A stretch of 64,000 nucleotides of DNA from Microstegium vimineum. Its lineage: Eukaryota > Streptophyta > Magnoliopsida > Poales > Poaceae. Shown here in pieces: positions 12,126 through 24,052 of the stretch (its first letter is position 1; each line of letters opens with the position of its first letter). The notes under the pieces were generated by a model. The model made no database searches, was not told where the DNA came from, and saw only the letters and a program-made list of their open reading frames with translations. Location of the stretch: the NCBI GenBank assembly GCA_022036555.1, contig CM039126.1:16153263-16217262 (forward strand), written 5' to 3'. The translations under genes and the position numbers were made by a program.

Positions 12126-12440
12126 AGGTACTACACTTAGAGAGCATTTGGAGCACCTCTGAATTATAGTAATAAGCTAAAATAATATCTAGGTAACCTA
12201 AACACCCAAAAATTATGAGATGTACTATAACAATCCAAAAAATTAATAGATTCTTATAATGCTATAATTCACCTCAAAGATATTAATAGGAGATTAGGTC
12301 AATGGACAATAATCCAGAACTATAATTATTTATGGACACAAACAGAGTGGATTAGTATAATTTATAATGCATCTAACATTATCAAAATCACATTCACAAC
12401 CAAGATTCTGATGATAAAAAACTGAATAGGCCCCATTAAA
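12126..12440. other. AT-rich spacer, possible MITE remnant
   Basis: AT-rich stretch between the two duplicated copies with short inverted motifs and the edge string ATAGGCCCC. No boundaries could be proven and no coding is seen. Confidence 0.25.
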
Positions 12441-12555
12441 CTATAAAAAAACATAGCAACGTTAACCACACATAATTAGTTTTATTTTATTAAATTCATC
12501 ATTAAATTATGAAAAACCTAATTAAAACATCTATCTTTGGAAACTGAGGGAGTAT

Positions 12556-13480
12556 GCAATGCTATCGTGATAGACATTTAGACTACAAAACGAACACGTC
12601 TGTATGAACAGGGACCTTTCTCTGTTTTTCTTTCATGCATTCGCATCATTTCTATCTACCAAAAATTGGAACAGTTAACATCAGAGAAGTCCTGTGTTTT
12701 ATCAAAAATTACGTTTCGAGCAAACTTTAATGGGAAAAAATTGTGTGATTCTACTTTACACAAAAGAGATAATGATTGCGGCTGCTTCCATCATGTTGAC
12801 TTTTATATTTGGAAGAGGCGCAGATTCTCATGGGAACTGAAACTAATTTGGCAAGTGTTTGCTCTCCCTTTATATATATATATACCCCCTCCGTATTCTA
12901 ATTAGATGACGTTTTTTATAACGATACGGTCTCTCAAACATAACTTTGACCTCTTATTTTTATAAAAATATTTATAAAATAATAATATATGTATATTTTT
13001 ATGAAAATATTTTTCAAGACAAATTTATTTATATAATTTTTACTTTTGGAATCTCAACAACTTAAAAATTATTGATGATTTATATTCCTAATGTTTGACC
13101 CAAAGCTTGTCCAAAACGTCATCTAATTATGATACGGAGAGAGTATATATTACCCAGTACCCTTTAATTAATTTGTGAAACGCACGCATTTCAGAGTTGT
13201 TAGCTTTGTTGGTTTCTCGTGTGCTGCTGTGCCTGTCCTTATCACCGCTGTGTTGGTGTCAGCTCGCGCCTCGGCTACGCTTTGGTTAGTTATGGCCTTA
13301 TGGGCAGCAGGCAGGCATGTAGTTGGTGGTGCAGGCATCTGATAGTGGCGTTTGTCTGTGTATATAGTACGTACTAGTTTGCAAGCTCAAATTCGATGAC
13401 CATGTAGCAGTACTATTAGTTTTTTTTTTCGGATTGAATGTCGATGTCATGTGCCAACTTTTAAGGATAAAGTTTTGCCG
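12556..13480. repeat. Segmental tandem duplication, copy B
   Basis: Second copy of the block at 11270-12060, interrupted by a Stowaway MITE at 12885-13143. The changing offset between matching blocks (1263, 1083, 1424 bases) is largely accounted for by the MITE in each copy. Confidence 0.65.
12885..13143. mobile_element. Stowaway MITE
   Basis: 259 bp with inverted ends CCCCCTCCGTATTCTAATTA and TAATTATGATACGGAGAGAG, flanked by TA dinucleotides. Subterminal GATGACGTTTT and AAAACGTCATC extend the inverted repeat. These are Tc1/mariner-derived Stowaway features. Confidence 0.88.
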
Positions 13481-15279
13481 ATCTTGTAGCTTTGCAATCT
13501 TTATATAGATAGACCATATTGAATAGTTAGCTACAGAATAAGTTATTCTACAATCATATTTATTTACAATAATTATATGTACTAATTTATAATAAAGTGA
13601 ATATATATTTATAATAGTAATATTATTATAATATATAAGAATATTTACCATAATATTTACCATAACGTTATCGTAAATCATATAATAAACAGTTATTATA
13701 ACATTAAAAATCAACATACTAATTATCATAACTTAAAGTGGCTACATAACATACTTATTTTATAGCTAACCGCAGAATATATATATTACTCGTAAAGAAA
13801 ATGATGGGTAGCGCGAATCGTGTGGTTCTAAATTAACAGTACAATTAAGAAGCACTCGCGCCCAGCTGCTGAAGTCACCTTAAGATTTTGCATTGCATCC
13901 TAAGCAAAGGTACCACCACCATACCAATCCGTTAGCGTGAGCAGCCACTCTGTTTCTTGCATTGGATTTGGATGCTAGCCTGACGGCGCCCCGACAACTA
14001 CTAGAGCAATAACAAGAGGTAGATCTTTTCTTGCCTTCCCTCCATTGGAAGCTATAAAGAAAAACAAATGAATAATCGGTCGGATTTATTTGGCTTACAT
14101 GACTACATCACCAACGACGCTTGATCCTTACTACCCTACTGTCTCGTTGCGTATTAATTATGGTTCCGATCCATCAGCTGCAAGCTTTTCCTCCTTTTTT
14201 TTGTAGCTGAATACTCTGCCATATTTGTGAGGACCTGTGTCTGCTCTGCCTGAACTCTCAGCCTCAGGTGCCCGGTGTAGTAGCGACGTCTGTGAACCTA
14301 AGCTATCTACAAACTCTGAAACTAAAGAGACTACAAGAACGAATCATGTTAAGAGATACTAATAGTTAGATGCTAATAGTTATTTCATTTGATCTAAACA
14401 TGCCAACTAATAGTTTAGCTAATTGTTATTTGAGAACAACAACTATTTCACTAATTAGAACAAACTAGCTAGTAGGACCTAATATTTAGCCGTGATCTAT
14501 TAGCTAGCTAATGGATTCAAACATGGGGGTGGAAGAAGTCCACGCGGCGGCTGCACTGTCAGTTTCAGCGTCGTTGCTGCGCCCGCCGGGAGGGCCGCCT
14601 TTGAGTGCCGCAGAATCAACGGTGACCTTGGTATCTGACCTGACGAATGGCTCCAAGATATATACGCTGGCCAGCAAAATAAAGGGTATCATCGCTGCAG
14701 CAGCAGCAAGAGCAAGTGAGCAACCTCACACAATGCAAAGTGCAGGATCAATCGAGGCCAGGCACATGCATTATTGCTGATCGACGACGCTCAAAACTCT
14801 CCAGGTCCAGAGGATCATCAGCAGCGTCACCTAACAAAGGCGAAAGACTGCTCGACCGGCCGGCGTCGAGAGCGACCGCCTTCCGAAGTGACAGTGACGA
14901 TTTGACCGATTGATCGATCGATCGGTTAGGTTGGCGATTGGTGCAGGGGAAAGGGTTCCCCGTTGATTTCGTGGCTTGCCTTCGATCCGATGTGGGCGTG
15001 GGTGTGGCTGGCAGTGGTGGGCAGTGCGCGCCCGCAGCAGGTAGATATCCCTGTTGCTGCTGCTGCTGCTGCTGGTGCCATGCCATCCTTTGGATTGGAT
15101 AGCATATCGTTGTGAGGTCGGTTTCAGGTTCAGTCTCAGCCTCACTGTCGTCTGCCTCGCCTTTTCTTTTCCTTGTGTGAGTGCTGCGTGGTCACGGCTT
15201 TTGGTACATTAATTCATGTATATACTGTCGGTGTTAAGGATGGTTACGTGAACAGACAAGGCTTTGCTTCCGACTGATG
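13481..15279. other. Non-coding stretch left of the copia element
   Basis: AT-rich to 13800, then mixed. 14340-14530 holds inverted CTAATAG/TTAGCTAGCTAA motifs ending ATTCAAACATGG that look like a MITE remnant. A GCT/CAG microsatellite (about 7 units) lies at 15052-15073. Open frames over 14500-15150 show only low-complexity sequence and no recognisable domain. Confidence 0.4.
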
Positions 15280-15284
15280 CTACG

Positions 15285-16233
15285 TGAGATGCCGGTGGGC
15301 TAGCACCTTGGTGATGAGCGATTGACAACACGGTGTGTGTGTGACGTGTCTCTTGGCGGGTGCGGTTGCAGGTGACAGGTGGAGACGAGGTACATGCGAC
15401 GACGAGTGAAGAACGGGGATAGGATGCCATGCTGACGAACCGTGGGACGGTGAAGGGTGGATCGAGGCTCGCGTTCGAGGCACAGGCGATCGTGCGATGT
15501 ACGTCTACTGTACCTGGCTGCATGGCGGGAGGACGTCGTCGAGGGAGGTTTCTGGATTACGCCACAAAATCCGGGGTTCGCTGGTTGAGCCACAAAGCCA
15601 TGCATCGTACCGGGACGCTCGTGCGGCGGGCGTTGGTCGAAGATGGAAATTCCGGCGATCGCGATACGATTTCGGATGGTCGTGCGGCGACATTGCGAGG
15701 ATCACATCGCGGAGATGGAGGGATCGCGGACATCGTGGAATTTGCCATGGAGGACATTAATTGGAAATAAAATTTCTGCCTTTACGCGTTGAAAATTAAG
15801 TCCTAATTGATTGCGTATTGGCAGAGTTGTAATTTAGGTAGGTCACCCTTTAGGGATATAAATACGTGGCACCTAGGGTTGGGAGAGGTACCCCTTTTGC
15901 TACAGTAGCCACGACTACTATTCACGGGCGTGAACAGTAGCGGCGCTACAGTAACAGGTACCAACTCTCTCTCCTTTTTGCTAGCCTAGGGTTTCAATCT
16001 AAGTGAGAGATTTTTGTTGATCTCTCCAATCAAGAGAGGGATGACGTTTGGACGGAGGCTAGATGCAATTTTTGTAAAACAAATATTTATTTAATCGATT
16101 ACTGTTCTTCTCCGGTTTCGTTTGCATCTACTTTTCCGCTGTGTGTTTTGGGGAGAATTTCGGTTTCGATCTTATTCACAAAATTTTATTTGGCTCCCAT
16201 TCACCCCCCTCTGGTCGCTGTTTCGGTCCTACA
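15285..16233 (+). repeat. 5' LTR of the copia element
   Basis: 949 bp, TG...CA. Contains a TATAAATA box at 15857-15864 that probably drives element transcription. Confidence 0.95.
15857..15864 (+). promoter_or_regulatory. TATA box in the copia 5' LTR
   Basis: TATAAATA, conserved at the matching place in the 3' LTR (23671-23678). Confidence 0.65.
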
Positions 16234-16235
16234 AT

Positions 16236-16248
16236 TGGTACCAGAGCC
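16236..16248 (+). other. Primer-binding site of the copia element
   Basis: TGGTACCAGAGCC two bases after the 5' LTR. It matches the complement of the plant initiator tRNA-Met 3' end (TGGTATCAGAGC) with one mismatch. Confidence 0.85.
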
Positions 16249-16274
16249 GGTTTAGGTTTTCTATATCTTAATCG

Positions 16275-18554
16275 GTGCTGAAAACCATGGCGACCCGTGA
16301 CAAGTTTGAGTTTCGCGCTCCGTTTTTCGATGGCATAGATTATGATTACTGGAAGTCGCGTATGACCAATTATCTCAAAGGCAAGTCGTTGAAGCTGTGG
16401 AAAATCACACAAGATGCTATATATGCGATTCCAGCTCAAGATCCGACTGTAGCCGCTGAGATCGAAAAGCTTGAATTAAATCATCGTGCTGTTGCCATTT
16501 TACAATCATCAATTTGCAAATCTGAATATGATCGTGTTTCCAGTGAGGACCTAGCTTACAAGATTTGGGATAAACTTAAAAAATATCATGAGGGTTCTAC
16601 AACTGTGAAAACTAGAAAGTTTGAGATTCATCGAAAAGAATTTGATGCTTTTTGCCAATTGCCTGGTGAATCGGTTGATGACATGTTTGCGCGTTTTCAA
16701 GTGATTGTTAATAAGATGAAAGCCCTGAATAGCAATATGCCTTATGATGATCATGCTAGGGCTCTCAGATTATTACACTCGCTTAATGATGAATGGGATA
16801 TGAAAGTTGAAGCAATTGTTGAGTCTGCAGGCTACGAGACTCTCACCACTGATGAGCTTTACAGTAAGCTCAAATCAAAAGAGATCGAAATTGTTTCTAA
16901 ACGCAAATTGAAAAATCCCACAGCTGCTTCTTCATCTTCTGATGTTCCGATGGCTTTGGTTACTGGAAATAAGACTAACGCTAACGCTAATCCAATTGTT
17001 TCCAGTTTTGCCTTGTCTTCTTTGTGTCATGTTGTAGATGAGGAGTTGGAGGTACTTGACGATGATCAGCTTGTATTGCTCTCCAACAAGTTCAAGCGTG
17101 TGTATGACAATAGGCGCAATAGAAGACGTTTAGATGGCTGCTTCAATTGTGGTGAGCGAGGACACTTTGCTGCAGATTGTCTGAACAAGACGAAGTCTTT
17201 TGATCAGGGCAATAGTTCCAGGCGCCACGAGCAGTTCAAGGAGAAGAAGAAGAAGAATGAAAAGAAATGGAAGAAAGACGGACAAAAATATTCTGATAAG
17301 CAAGTCGCTAAGGCTGCACATGTTTTGTTTTCTTCTCTTGGACATTTTGTTTCAGATGGGTCATCAGATTCTAGCGAGTCAAATTCAGAAAATGAGACAC
17401 CCAAGAAGAAGATGGACGGACTTTGCTTCATCACTGACGTCGACATCAATGGTGGGATATGCACAATGGCTTTGGAGGGTGATGCAGCAACCGACAACAA
17501 CGACGAAACTTCTGATGATGAGGTAGACACTTCTGCAGAACAAAGAATTGCTGATTTAACTAAAATTGTTCATAAGCAAAATAAAGTGTTGGCTAAACTT
17601 AAAGCTGATTATGATAAAACTTGTGCTGAATTAGCTACTTTAAAAAATGCTGCATCTACTCCTGTTGAATCTAATGAATGTGAAGAATGCTCTATTCATA
17701 TGACTTCGCTTTCTGAATTGCAAACCAAGTATGCTTCTACTATTGATGATCGCGATAAACTTAATGCTGAATTAAATGAACTTCGTTCTTGGTCGAATTT
17801 GCTTGGTTCTTGTGTTTCTTGCTCGCTTCTTAAAGTTGACTTGGATAATGCTTTATGTCGAGTTAAAAATCTTGAAGAACACACTTGTCTTGATTTGCCG
17901 GATTGCTCGATTTGTCCAACTTTTCAATCTGAATTAAATGTTGCTAAATCACGTATTGTTGAGTTGGAAAAACATACATGTCCGGTTTTTCCTTCATGCT
18001 TAACTTGTCCTAATTTTGTTGCTGAAAATAATGATTTAAGGGCTAAACTTGCTGATTTGGAAGAAGAAAATAAGTATTTGAGAACTATTCTTGGTTGGTG
18101 TTCTATTCGTGAGCCCCAAATTGGTATGTCTATTGCTCAAATTAAACGGGGTGAGCATTTTGATCCTGGTTATGATTTGAAACATGTTTTTGGTGAAAAA
18201 AGTGGACCACCTATTGATGAGAAGAATCCACCTTTGGCTAAATATACTGGACCACCTTCTAGGAAGGGTTCAGGTGTCACCTCTGATGGGTTGCTGGTTG
18301 AGACATCTAGATCTGCTCCTAAAAAGCAGGTTTGGGTGCCTAAGCCAAAACACTTCAAGGGTGTACAAAATGCTAAATCAAGTGGTTCTTCTTGCGATCA
18401 TTTTGCTAAGAAAGTTTTTGCTGTTTCTGGTTCTAATGCTAAGGCCTCTTTCACTCCAGCACGTAAGATTTACCATTGTGATTTTTGTGATCGTGATGGT
18501 CATCTTTATGAGTTTTGTTTTCGGAGGATGCGTGCTGAACGACGTGAGCAGTAA
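16275..18554 (+). CDS. Copia Gag-like protein, 759 residues, two CCHC zinc knuckles
   Basis: Intact frame starting 27 bases after the primer site. The N-terminus (MATRDKFEFRAPFFDG, then YDYWKSRMTNYLKGKSLKLW) is the usual start of plant copia Gag, which packages RNA into cytoplasmic particles. A CX2CX4HX4C zinc knuckle, CFNCGERGHFAADC, lies at residues 289-302. A Lys-rich patch and a long helical region follow, in which Cys pairs recur in the pattern HTC...PxCxxCPxF. A second knuckle of the same spacing, CDFCDRDGHLYEFC, lies near residues 735-748. At 759 residues this is much longer than an ordinary copia Gag. The frame ends in TAA at 18552-18554, but related sequence continues in the same frame, so this stop probably interrupts what was one polyprotein. 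Confidence 0.88.
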   Translation: MLKTMATRDKFEFRAPFFDGIDYDYWKSRMTNYLKGKSLKLWKITQDAIYAIPAQDPTVAAEIEKLELNHRAVAILQSSICKSEYDRVSSEDLAYKIWDKLKKYHEGSTTVKTRKFEIHRKEFDAFCQLPGESVDDMFARFQVIVNKMKALNSNMPYDDHARALRLLHSLNDEWDMKVEAIVESAGYETLTTDELYSKLKSKEIEIVSKRKLKNPTAASSSSDVPMALVTGNKTNANANPIVSSFALSSLCHVVDEELEVLDDDQLVLLSNKFKRVYDNRRNRRRLDGCFNCGERGHFAADCLNKTKSFDQGNSSRRHEQFKEKKKKNEKKWKKDGQKYSDKQVAKAAHVLFSSLGHFVSDGSSDSSESNSENETPKKKMDGLCFITDVDINGGICTMALEGDAATDNNDETSDDEVDTSAEQRIADLTKIVHKQNKVLAKLKADYDKTCAELATLKNAASTPVESNECEECSIHMTSLSELQTKYASTIDDRDKLNAELNELRSWSNLLGSCVSCSLLKVDLDNALCRVKNLEEHTCLDLPDCSICPTFQSELNVAKSRIVELEKHTCPVFPSCLTCPNFVAENNDLRAKLADLEEENKYLRTILGWCSIREPQIGMSIAQIKRGEHFDPGYDLKHVFGEKSGPPIDEKNPPLAKYTGPPSRKGSGVTSDGLLVETSRSAPKKQVWVPKPKHFKGVQNAKSSGSSCDHFAKKVFAVSGSNAKASFTPARKIYHCDFCDRDGHLYEFCFRRMRAERREQ

Positions 18555-21500
18555 CCCACAAGTGGTACTCATGATCGTCCTGCTTTGAGACGTGAGCCAG
18601 TTGTCCGTTCTTCTGATTTTCGCTCACATACTCATGCTTCTACACCACACAGGAATGATAGGCCACGTCTTCCCCCTCGTGGGTCTCGTCATTCTTTTGA
18701 GAGCTTTGATTTTGCTAACGCTTCTTTTGAGCAAGTGGCTCAACACTGGTTTTCATTGCATTATCCTAACCCCAATGTTGAGTCATTAGCTCATTCTCGC
18801 TCTCGATGTTGACTGTAGGTCGGAGGCGAGGAGAACATATGGATAATGGACTCCGGTTGTTCGCGCCACATGATCGGAGATGACAAATGGTTCTCCAGCC
18901 TCACCCCCACGAGCGTAAAGGAAAACATCACTTTCGGGGATAAAAGTCAAGGCAAGGTAATGGCGCAGGGTTGCATCAAGGTAACAGATAAATACACGTT
19001 AAAGGACGTCGCGTTGGTAAAGAATTTGCATTATAATTTGCTTTCTGTTTCGCAACTTCTTGAGGATGATTTTGAGGTGCATTTTAAGAAAGGGAATTCG
19101 TGTGTTCTTGATTCTGCTGGTAACCTTGTTTGCAAGATTTCTCCTTTTAGACGGATCTTTAAAGCTGATTTTTCTAAATCTTTTGGTGAAACTCGCTGTT
19201 TAGTTGCTCATGGTTCTCCCTGATTTGGAAGTGGCATCGTCTGTTGGGCCACTTGAGCTTTGATTTGCTTTGTCGCTTGAGTTCCTTGGATTTAATTGAT
19301 GGTTTGCCGAAACTCAAGTTTGAAAAGGATTTGATTTGTGCTCCCTGTAAACATGGAAAAATGGTTGCTGCTTCTCATGCACCTGTCACTCAAGTGATGA
19401 CGAGACGACCGGGTGAACTGTTACATATGGACACTGTTGGTCCAGCCCGTGTTCGATCTGCTGGTGGGAAGTGGTATGTGCTCGTTGTTGTGGACGATTT
19501 TTCTCGATATTCATGGGTGTTCTTTTTGGAATCTAAGGATGAGGCTTTTTCACATGTTCATGATCTTGTTCTGAAGCTGAAAAATGAGCTGTCAAGTAAT
19601 GTCATTAGAGCAATTCGCAGTGACAATGGTACGGAATTCAAGAATTCTCGTATGAAAGTTTTTTGTTCAGAACATGGTTTAGATCATCAGTTTTCCTCAC
19701 CTTATGTTCCTCCTCAGAACGGTGTTGTTGAACGTAAAAATCGTACGCTTGTTGAGATGGCTAGGACAATGCTTGATGAACATAAAACTCCTAGACGTTT
19801 CTGGGCTGAGGCTATCAACACCGCTTGCTATATTGCTAATCGCATTTTTCTGAGAGCTTTTTTGGGAAAAACATCTTATGAGTTGAGATTTGGTCGACCT
19901 CCCAAAGTTTCCCACTTTCGAGTTTTTGGCTGCAAGTATTTTATATTGAAAAAGGAAAATTTGGATAAATTTGAATCGCGTTCTTCTGATGGGTTATTTT
20001 TGGGGTATGCCTTGCAAGGGCGAGCGTACCGTGTGCTTAATCTTGCTACTAACCGCATCGAGGAGACATGTGAGGTCACCTTCGACGAGACAATGCCTTG
20101 TTTCTCTTCAGTTTTTGAGTGTGCAGGTGATAATGAGATCGGGCAGGATATTTTTAAGGATGAGAAAGAGGAAGATGGATGTGACGACGACACGATGATG
20201 ATGCCCAGCCTGCAGCGCAAGGGGAGCCTGACGCGCATGTTGAGCAAGAGCCCTCCACCACTTTGGAGGATGGACCATCGCCAACACGTTCATCCACAGC
20301 AGAGCCTGCAGCTTCACCGACTATTGATCATGTACCGGCTGTAGTTGAGGGGGAGGCGATTTCAGAACGTACAGCACCACGACACATTCAGAATCGTCAT
20401 CCTCCCAAGAACATAATAGGTAATCTGGATGAGTGCACGACAAGGAACAGAGGTATGAAAAATAAAAACTATTGTGTCTTTGCGCATACTGCTTTTGTTG
20501 CCTCTTTTGAACCCCGAGATGTTGGACATGCTTTATCTGATTCTAACTGGGTCAATGCCATGCATGAGGAGTTAGAAAATTTTAAACGGAATCAGGTTTG
20601 GGTTTTGGTTGATCCTCCTCCTTTTTGTAAACCAATTGGAACTAAATGGGTTTTTAAGAACAAACAAGGGGAAGATGGTCATGTTGTTAGAAATAAAGCT
20701 AGGCTGGTTGCTCAGGGCTCTTCTCAAAAAGAGGGTATTGATTATGGTGAAACTTTTGCTCCTGTTGCTCGTTTAGAAGCTATTCGTATTTTGCTTGCAT
20801 TTGCTGCTTCACGTGGTTATAAGTTGTATCAAATGGACGTGAAAAGTGCTTTTCTAAACGGTTTTATAGAAGATGAAGTTTATGTTAAACAACCACCTGG
20901 TTTTGAACACCCCAATTTTCCTGATCGTGTTTTTAAGTTGCAGAAGGCTTTATATGGTTTGAAGCAAGCACCTCGTGCTTGGTATGCTAGATTGAAAACT
21001 TTTCTGCTTAAAAACGGGTTCAAAATGGGTTCAGTCGATAAAACTCTTTTTCTCCTCAGGCAAGGCAATGACACTTTAATAGTTCAGATTTACGTGGATG
21101 ATATCATTTTCGGTGGTTCCTCTCATGCTCTTGTGAAAAAGTTTGCAGATGTGATGAGCAAAGAATTTGAGATGTCTATGATGGGCGAGCTGAAGTTTTT
21201 TCTTGGCTTACAAATAAAACAAACTTCGGAAGGTACATTTGTGCATCAGGGAAAGTACACGAAGGATGTCCTGAAGAAGTTTGCTATGGATGATGCGAAG
21301 CCAATTTCTACGCCCATGCCGACTAGCACAGCTTTGGATGCTGATGAGGACGGCGAGCCCGTGGATCAAAAGGAATATCGAAGCATGATTGGGTCGCTGC
21401 TGTACTTGACTGCTACGAGGCCAGATATACACTTTGTTGTGTGTATGTGTGCTCGTTTTCAGGCGTTCCCCGGACTTCTCACCGTCAGGCGGTGAAACGC

Positions 21501-22033
21501 ATAATGAGGTATCTTCGATTTACTCCTGAATTTGGTCTTTGGTACTCTACTGCTTCGACTCTCAGTTTGTGTGGTTATTCGGATGCTGATTTTGCTGGGT
21601 GTCGTTTGGATAGAAAGTCTACATCGGGTACTTGCCAGTTTTGGGTTCTTCGCTTGTTTCTTGGTCCTCTAGAAAACAATCCAATGTTGCTCAATCTACT
21701 ACAGAGTCCGAGTATGTTGCTGCTGCTAGTTGTTGTTCTCAGCTTTTATGGATGATAGCTACCTTTCGCGATTTTGGTTTGTCGTTTTCTCGCGTTCCTC
21801 TCTTGTGTGACATCACTAGCGCTATAAGTGTTGCAAAGAATCCTGTGCTTCATTCTAAGACGAAACATATTGAGGTTCGTCATCATTTTCTGAGGGATCA
21901 TGTTGAGAAGGGTGATATTAAGCTTAAATACATTGATACTAGTCAGCAACTTGCTGATATTCTGACTAAACCACTCGATCAAACCACGTTTGCACGTTTG
22001 CGTGGTGAGTTCGGGGTGTGTTACCCATTCTAG
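18555..22033 (+). pseudogene. Copia pol region (protease, integrase, reverse transcriptase, RNase H), disrupted
   Basis: In the Gag frame reading continues past TAA (18552-18554) and TGA (18810-18812) to the aspartic protease motif MDSGCSRHM near 18846. The frame is lost near 19215. Pre-integrase and integrase follow in a second frame (19244-20344: HMDTVGP, RSDNGTEF, PYVPPQNGVVERKNRTL). Reverse transcriptase follows in a third (20263-21495: [29 protein letters not shown]). A further shift occurs near 21470, and RNase H (KHIEVRHHFLRDH, ADILTKPL) ends at 22033. At least two in-frame stops and three or more frameshifts mean no complete Pol can be made. Confidence 0.93.
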
Positions 22034-23099
22034 TATCATTGTAAGTTGCTTCGGTTACATATGCTTTATACTTGTTTTGGCTAGTTTGCAACCGATGCTT
22101 TTGGAGAGGTTTTGATGCTTTGCGTGACCAATTTTATTTTGAAAACAACACATATATATACTTAAAAATTATGTTGGGTTTTGCGTGCTTCTCTGGACTT
22201 AGTGCCTTGTTGAATTCTCGACATATATCTCGCTCATGGTTCGGTTTGCTAGCTTTCTTGCAATGAGTCAAATACTTTGTCACTGCAAATGTAGCTTCTT
22301 TTGGGCCTATGGAAGGAAAGTTTCTTTGTGTCGCAATGACACACATGAACCGGGCACCCTATAGTCCAGGGGCTGTCAAAAGATCCCGGATCAGCAGGGA
22401 CATTAAAAGAAAAATGGGATATATTCAGCATAGAAATTGGGTTATAAAAGAAAAATATGGAATGCTGAAAAAGAGGGTATATTGAATATCATATGGACTG
22501 GTGATCTTGGAACGGCAGCCTAAGTTGGCTACTCACAGCTTGCCCGAGATGCAGGTGACGTGTGTGCCACGGGTTTGTCTTTCATGGCATAGACCTGACT
22601 GAAGCATTTGTAGTGAACTTTGCTTGAAAGTTTTGTGGACTGTCGTGTGAGCTTGCTATATGTCTTGCCTTCAGCTTGGTACTGAGTTTGGAATTTGCAT
22701 GTTTTTGCCTAGCTAATTGGTTTTCCAAAAGACTTTAATTCTAAATTTCTATTGGTCATGGCATTGTGTTGCTTCTTCTCTGGATGGCTAGTGTTGTTGG
22801 TTAGCTATTATAAGTGTTTGGCATATGTCACAGAAGCTTCTACTTGTGCTCTCTCACATATTTCTCGAAATTTATCTTGATGGAGTGCTTTGTCAACAAG
22901 GGGGAGTGTGAGTAGCGCACAAATTCATTTTCGCAGAGTTTTGCTGAAATTGATGAGATATGGTTTTTGATGTGGTTTTTCGCTAGCCAATGTTTTTGGG
23001 GATCAAGATTGTTTCTTTTTCTTTCTTTTTTACTTTTCTTTTTAGCTCGAATAAATTTGTGCGGTGTGGTGTTGTCAATACACTCATCAAGGGGGAGAT
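22034..23099 (+). other. Non-coding tail of the copia element with polypurine tracts
   Basis: About 1.07 kb between RNase H and the 3' LTR with no recognisable protein. The polypurine tract AAGGGGGAGA (23089-23098) abuts the 3' LTR and primes plus-strand synthesis. A second AAGGGGGAG lies at 22898-22906. No env-like frame is evident. Confidence 0.7.
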
Positions 23100-24047
23100 T
23101 GAGATGCCGGTGGGCTAGCACCTTGGTGATGAGCGATTGACAACACGGTGTGTGTGTGACGTGTCTCTTGGCTGGTGCGGTTGCAGGTGACAGGTGGAGA
23201 CGAGGTACATACGACGACGAGTGAAGAACGGGGATAGGATGCCATGCGACGAACCGTGGGACGGTGAAGGGTGGATCGAGGCTCGCGTTCGAGGGACAGG
23301 CGATCGTGCGATGTACGTCTACTGTACCTGGCTGCATGGCGGGAGGACGTCGTCGAGGGAGGTTTCCGGATTACGCCACAAAATCCGGGGTTCGCTAGTT
23401 GAGCCACAAAGCCATGCATCGTACCAGGACGCTCGTGCGGCGGGCGTTGGTCGAAGATGGAAATTCCGGCGATCGTGATACGATTTCGGATGGTCGTGTG
23501 GCGACATTGCGAGGATCACATCGCGGAGATGGAGGGATCGCGGACATCGTGGAATTTGCCATGGAGGACGTTAATTGGAAATAAAATTCCTGCCTTTACG
23601 CGTTGAAAATTAAGTCTTAATTGATTGCGTATTGGCAGAGTTGTAATTTAGGTAGGCCACCCTTTAGGGATATAAATACGTGGCACCTAGGGTTGGGAGA
23701 GGTACCCCTTTTCCTACAGTAGCCACGACTACTATTCACGGGCGTGAACAGTAGCGGCGCTACAGTAACAGGTACCAACTCTCTCTCCTTTTTGCTAGCC
23801 TAGGGTTTCAATCTAAGTGAGAGATTTTTGTTGATCTCTCCAATCAAGAGAGGGAGGACGTTTGGGCGGAGGCTAGATGCAATTTTTGTAAAACAAATAT
23901 TTATTTAATCGATTACTGTTCTTCTCCGGTTTCGTTTGCATCTACTTTTCCGCTGTGTGTTTTGGGGAGAATTTCGGTTTCGATCTTATTCACAAAATTT
24001 TATTTGGCTTCCATTCACCCCCCTCTGGTCGCTGTTTTGGTCCTACA
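23100..24047 (+). repeat. 3' LTR of the copia element
   Basis: 948 bp, differing from the 5' LTR at about 17 positions plus one indel by manual comparison. TATAAATA at 23671-23678. Confidence 0.95.
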
Positions 24048-24052
24048 CTACG

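Larger units (their letters stand above)
15285..24047 (+). mobile_element. Ty1/copia LTR retrotransposon, complete structure, broken pol
   Basis: 8763 bp. Two LTRs (15285-16233 and 23100-24047) begin TGAGATGCC and end GGTCCTACA, and the insertion is flanked by the 5-bp duplication CTACG (15280-15284 and 24048-24052). A methionine-tRNA-type primer site follows the 5' LTR and a purine tract precedes the 3' LTR. Domain order Gag, protease, integrase, reverse transcriptase, RNase H marks Ty1/copia. By hand the LTRs differ by about 17 substitutions and one indel (about 98% identity), which points to recent insertion. The pol region has stops and frameshifts and cannot give a full polyprotein. Confidence 0.96.

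Noticed and set aside
14504..15145. Open frames with a poly-Gln tract near 15.06 kb
   Set aside because: The poly-Gln comes from a CAG/GCT microsatellite and no domain or splice pattern supports a gene.
15209..15770. Open frames inside the copia LTR (repeated at 23.0-23.6 kb)
   Set aside because: Their appearance in both LTRs reflects the repeat itself; no known protein.
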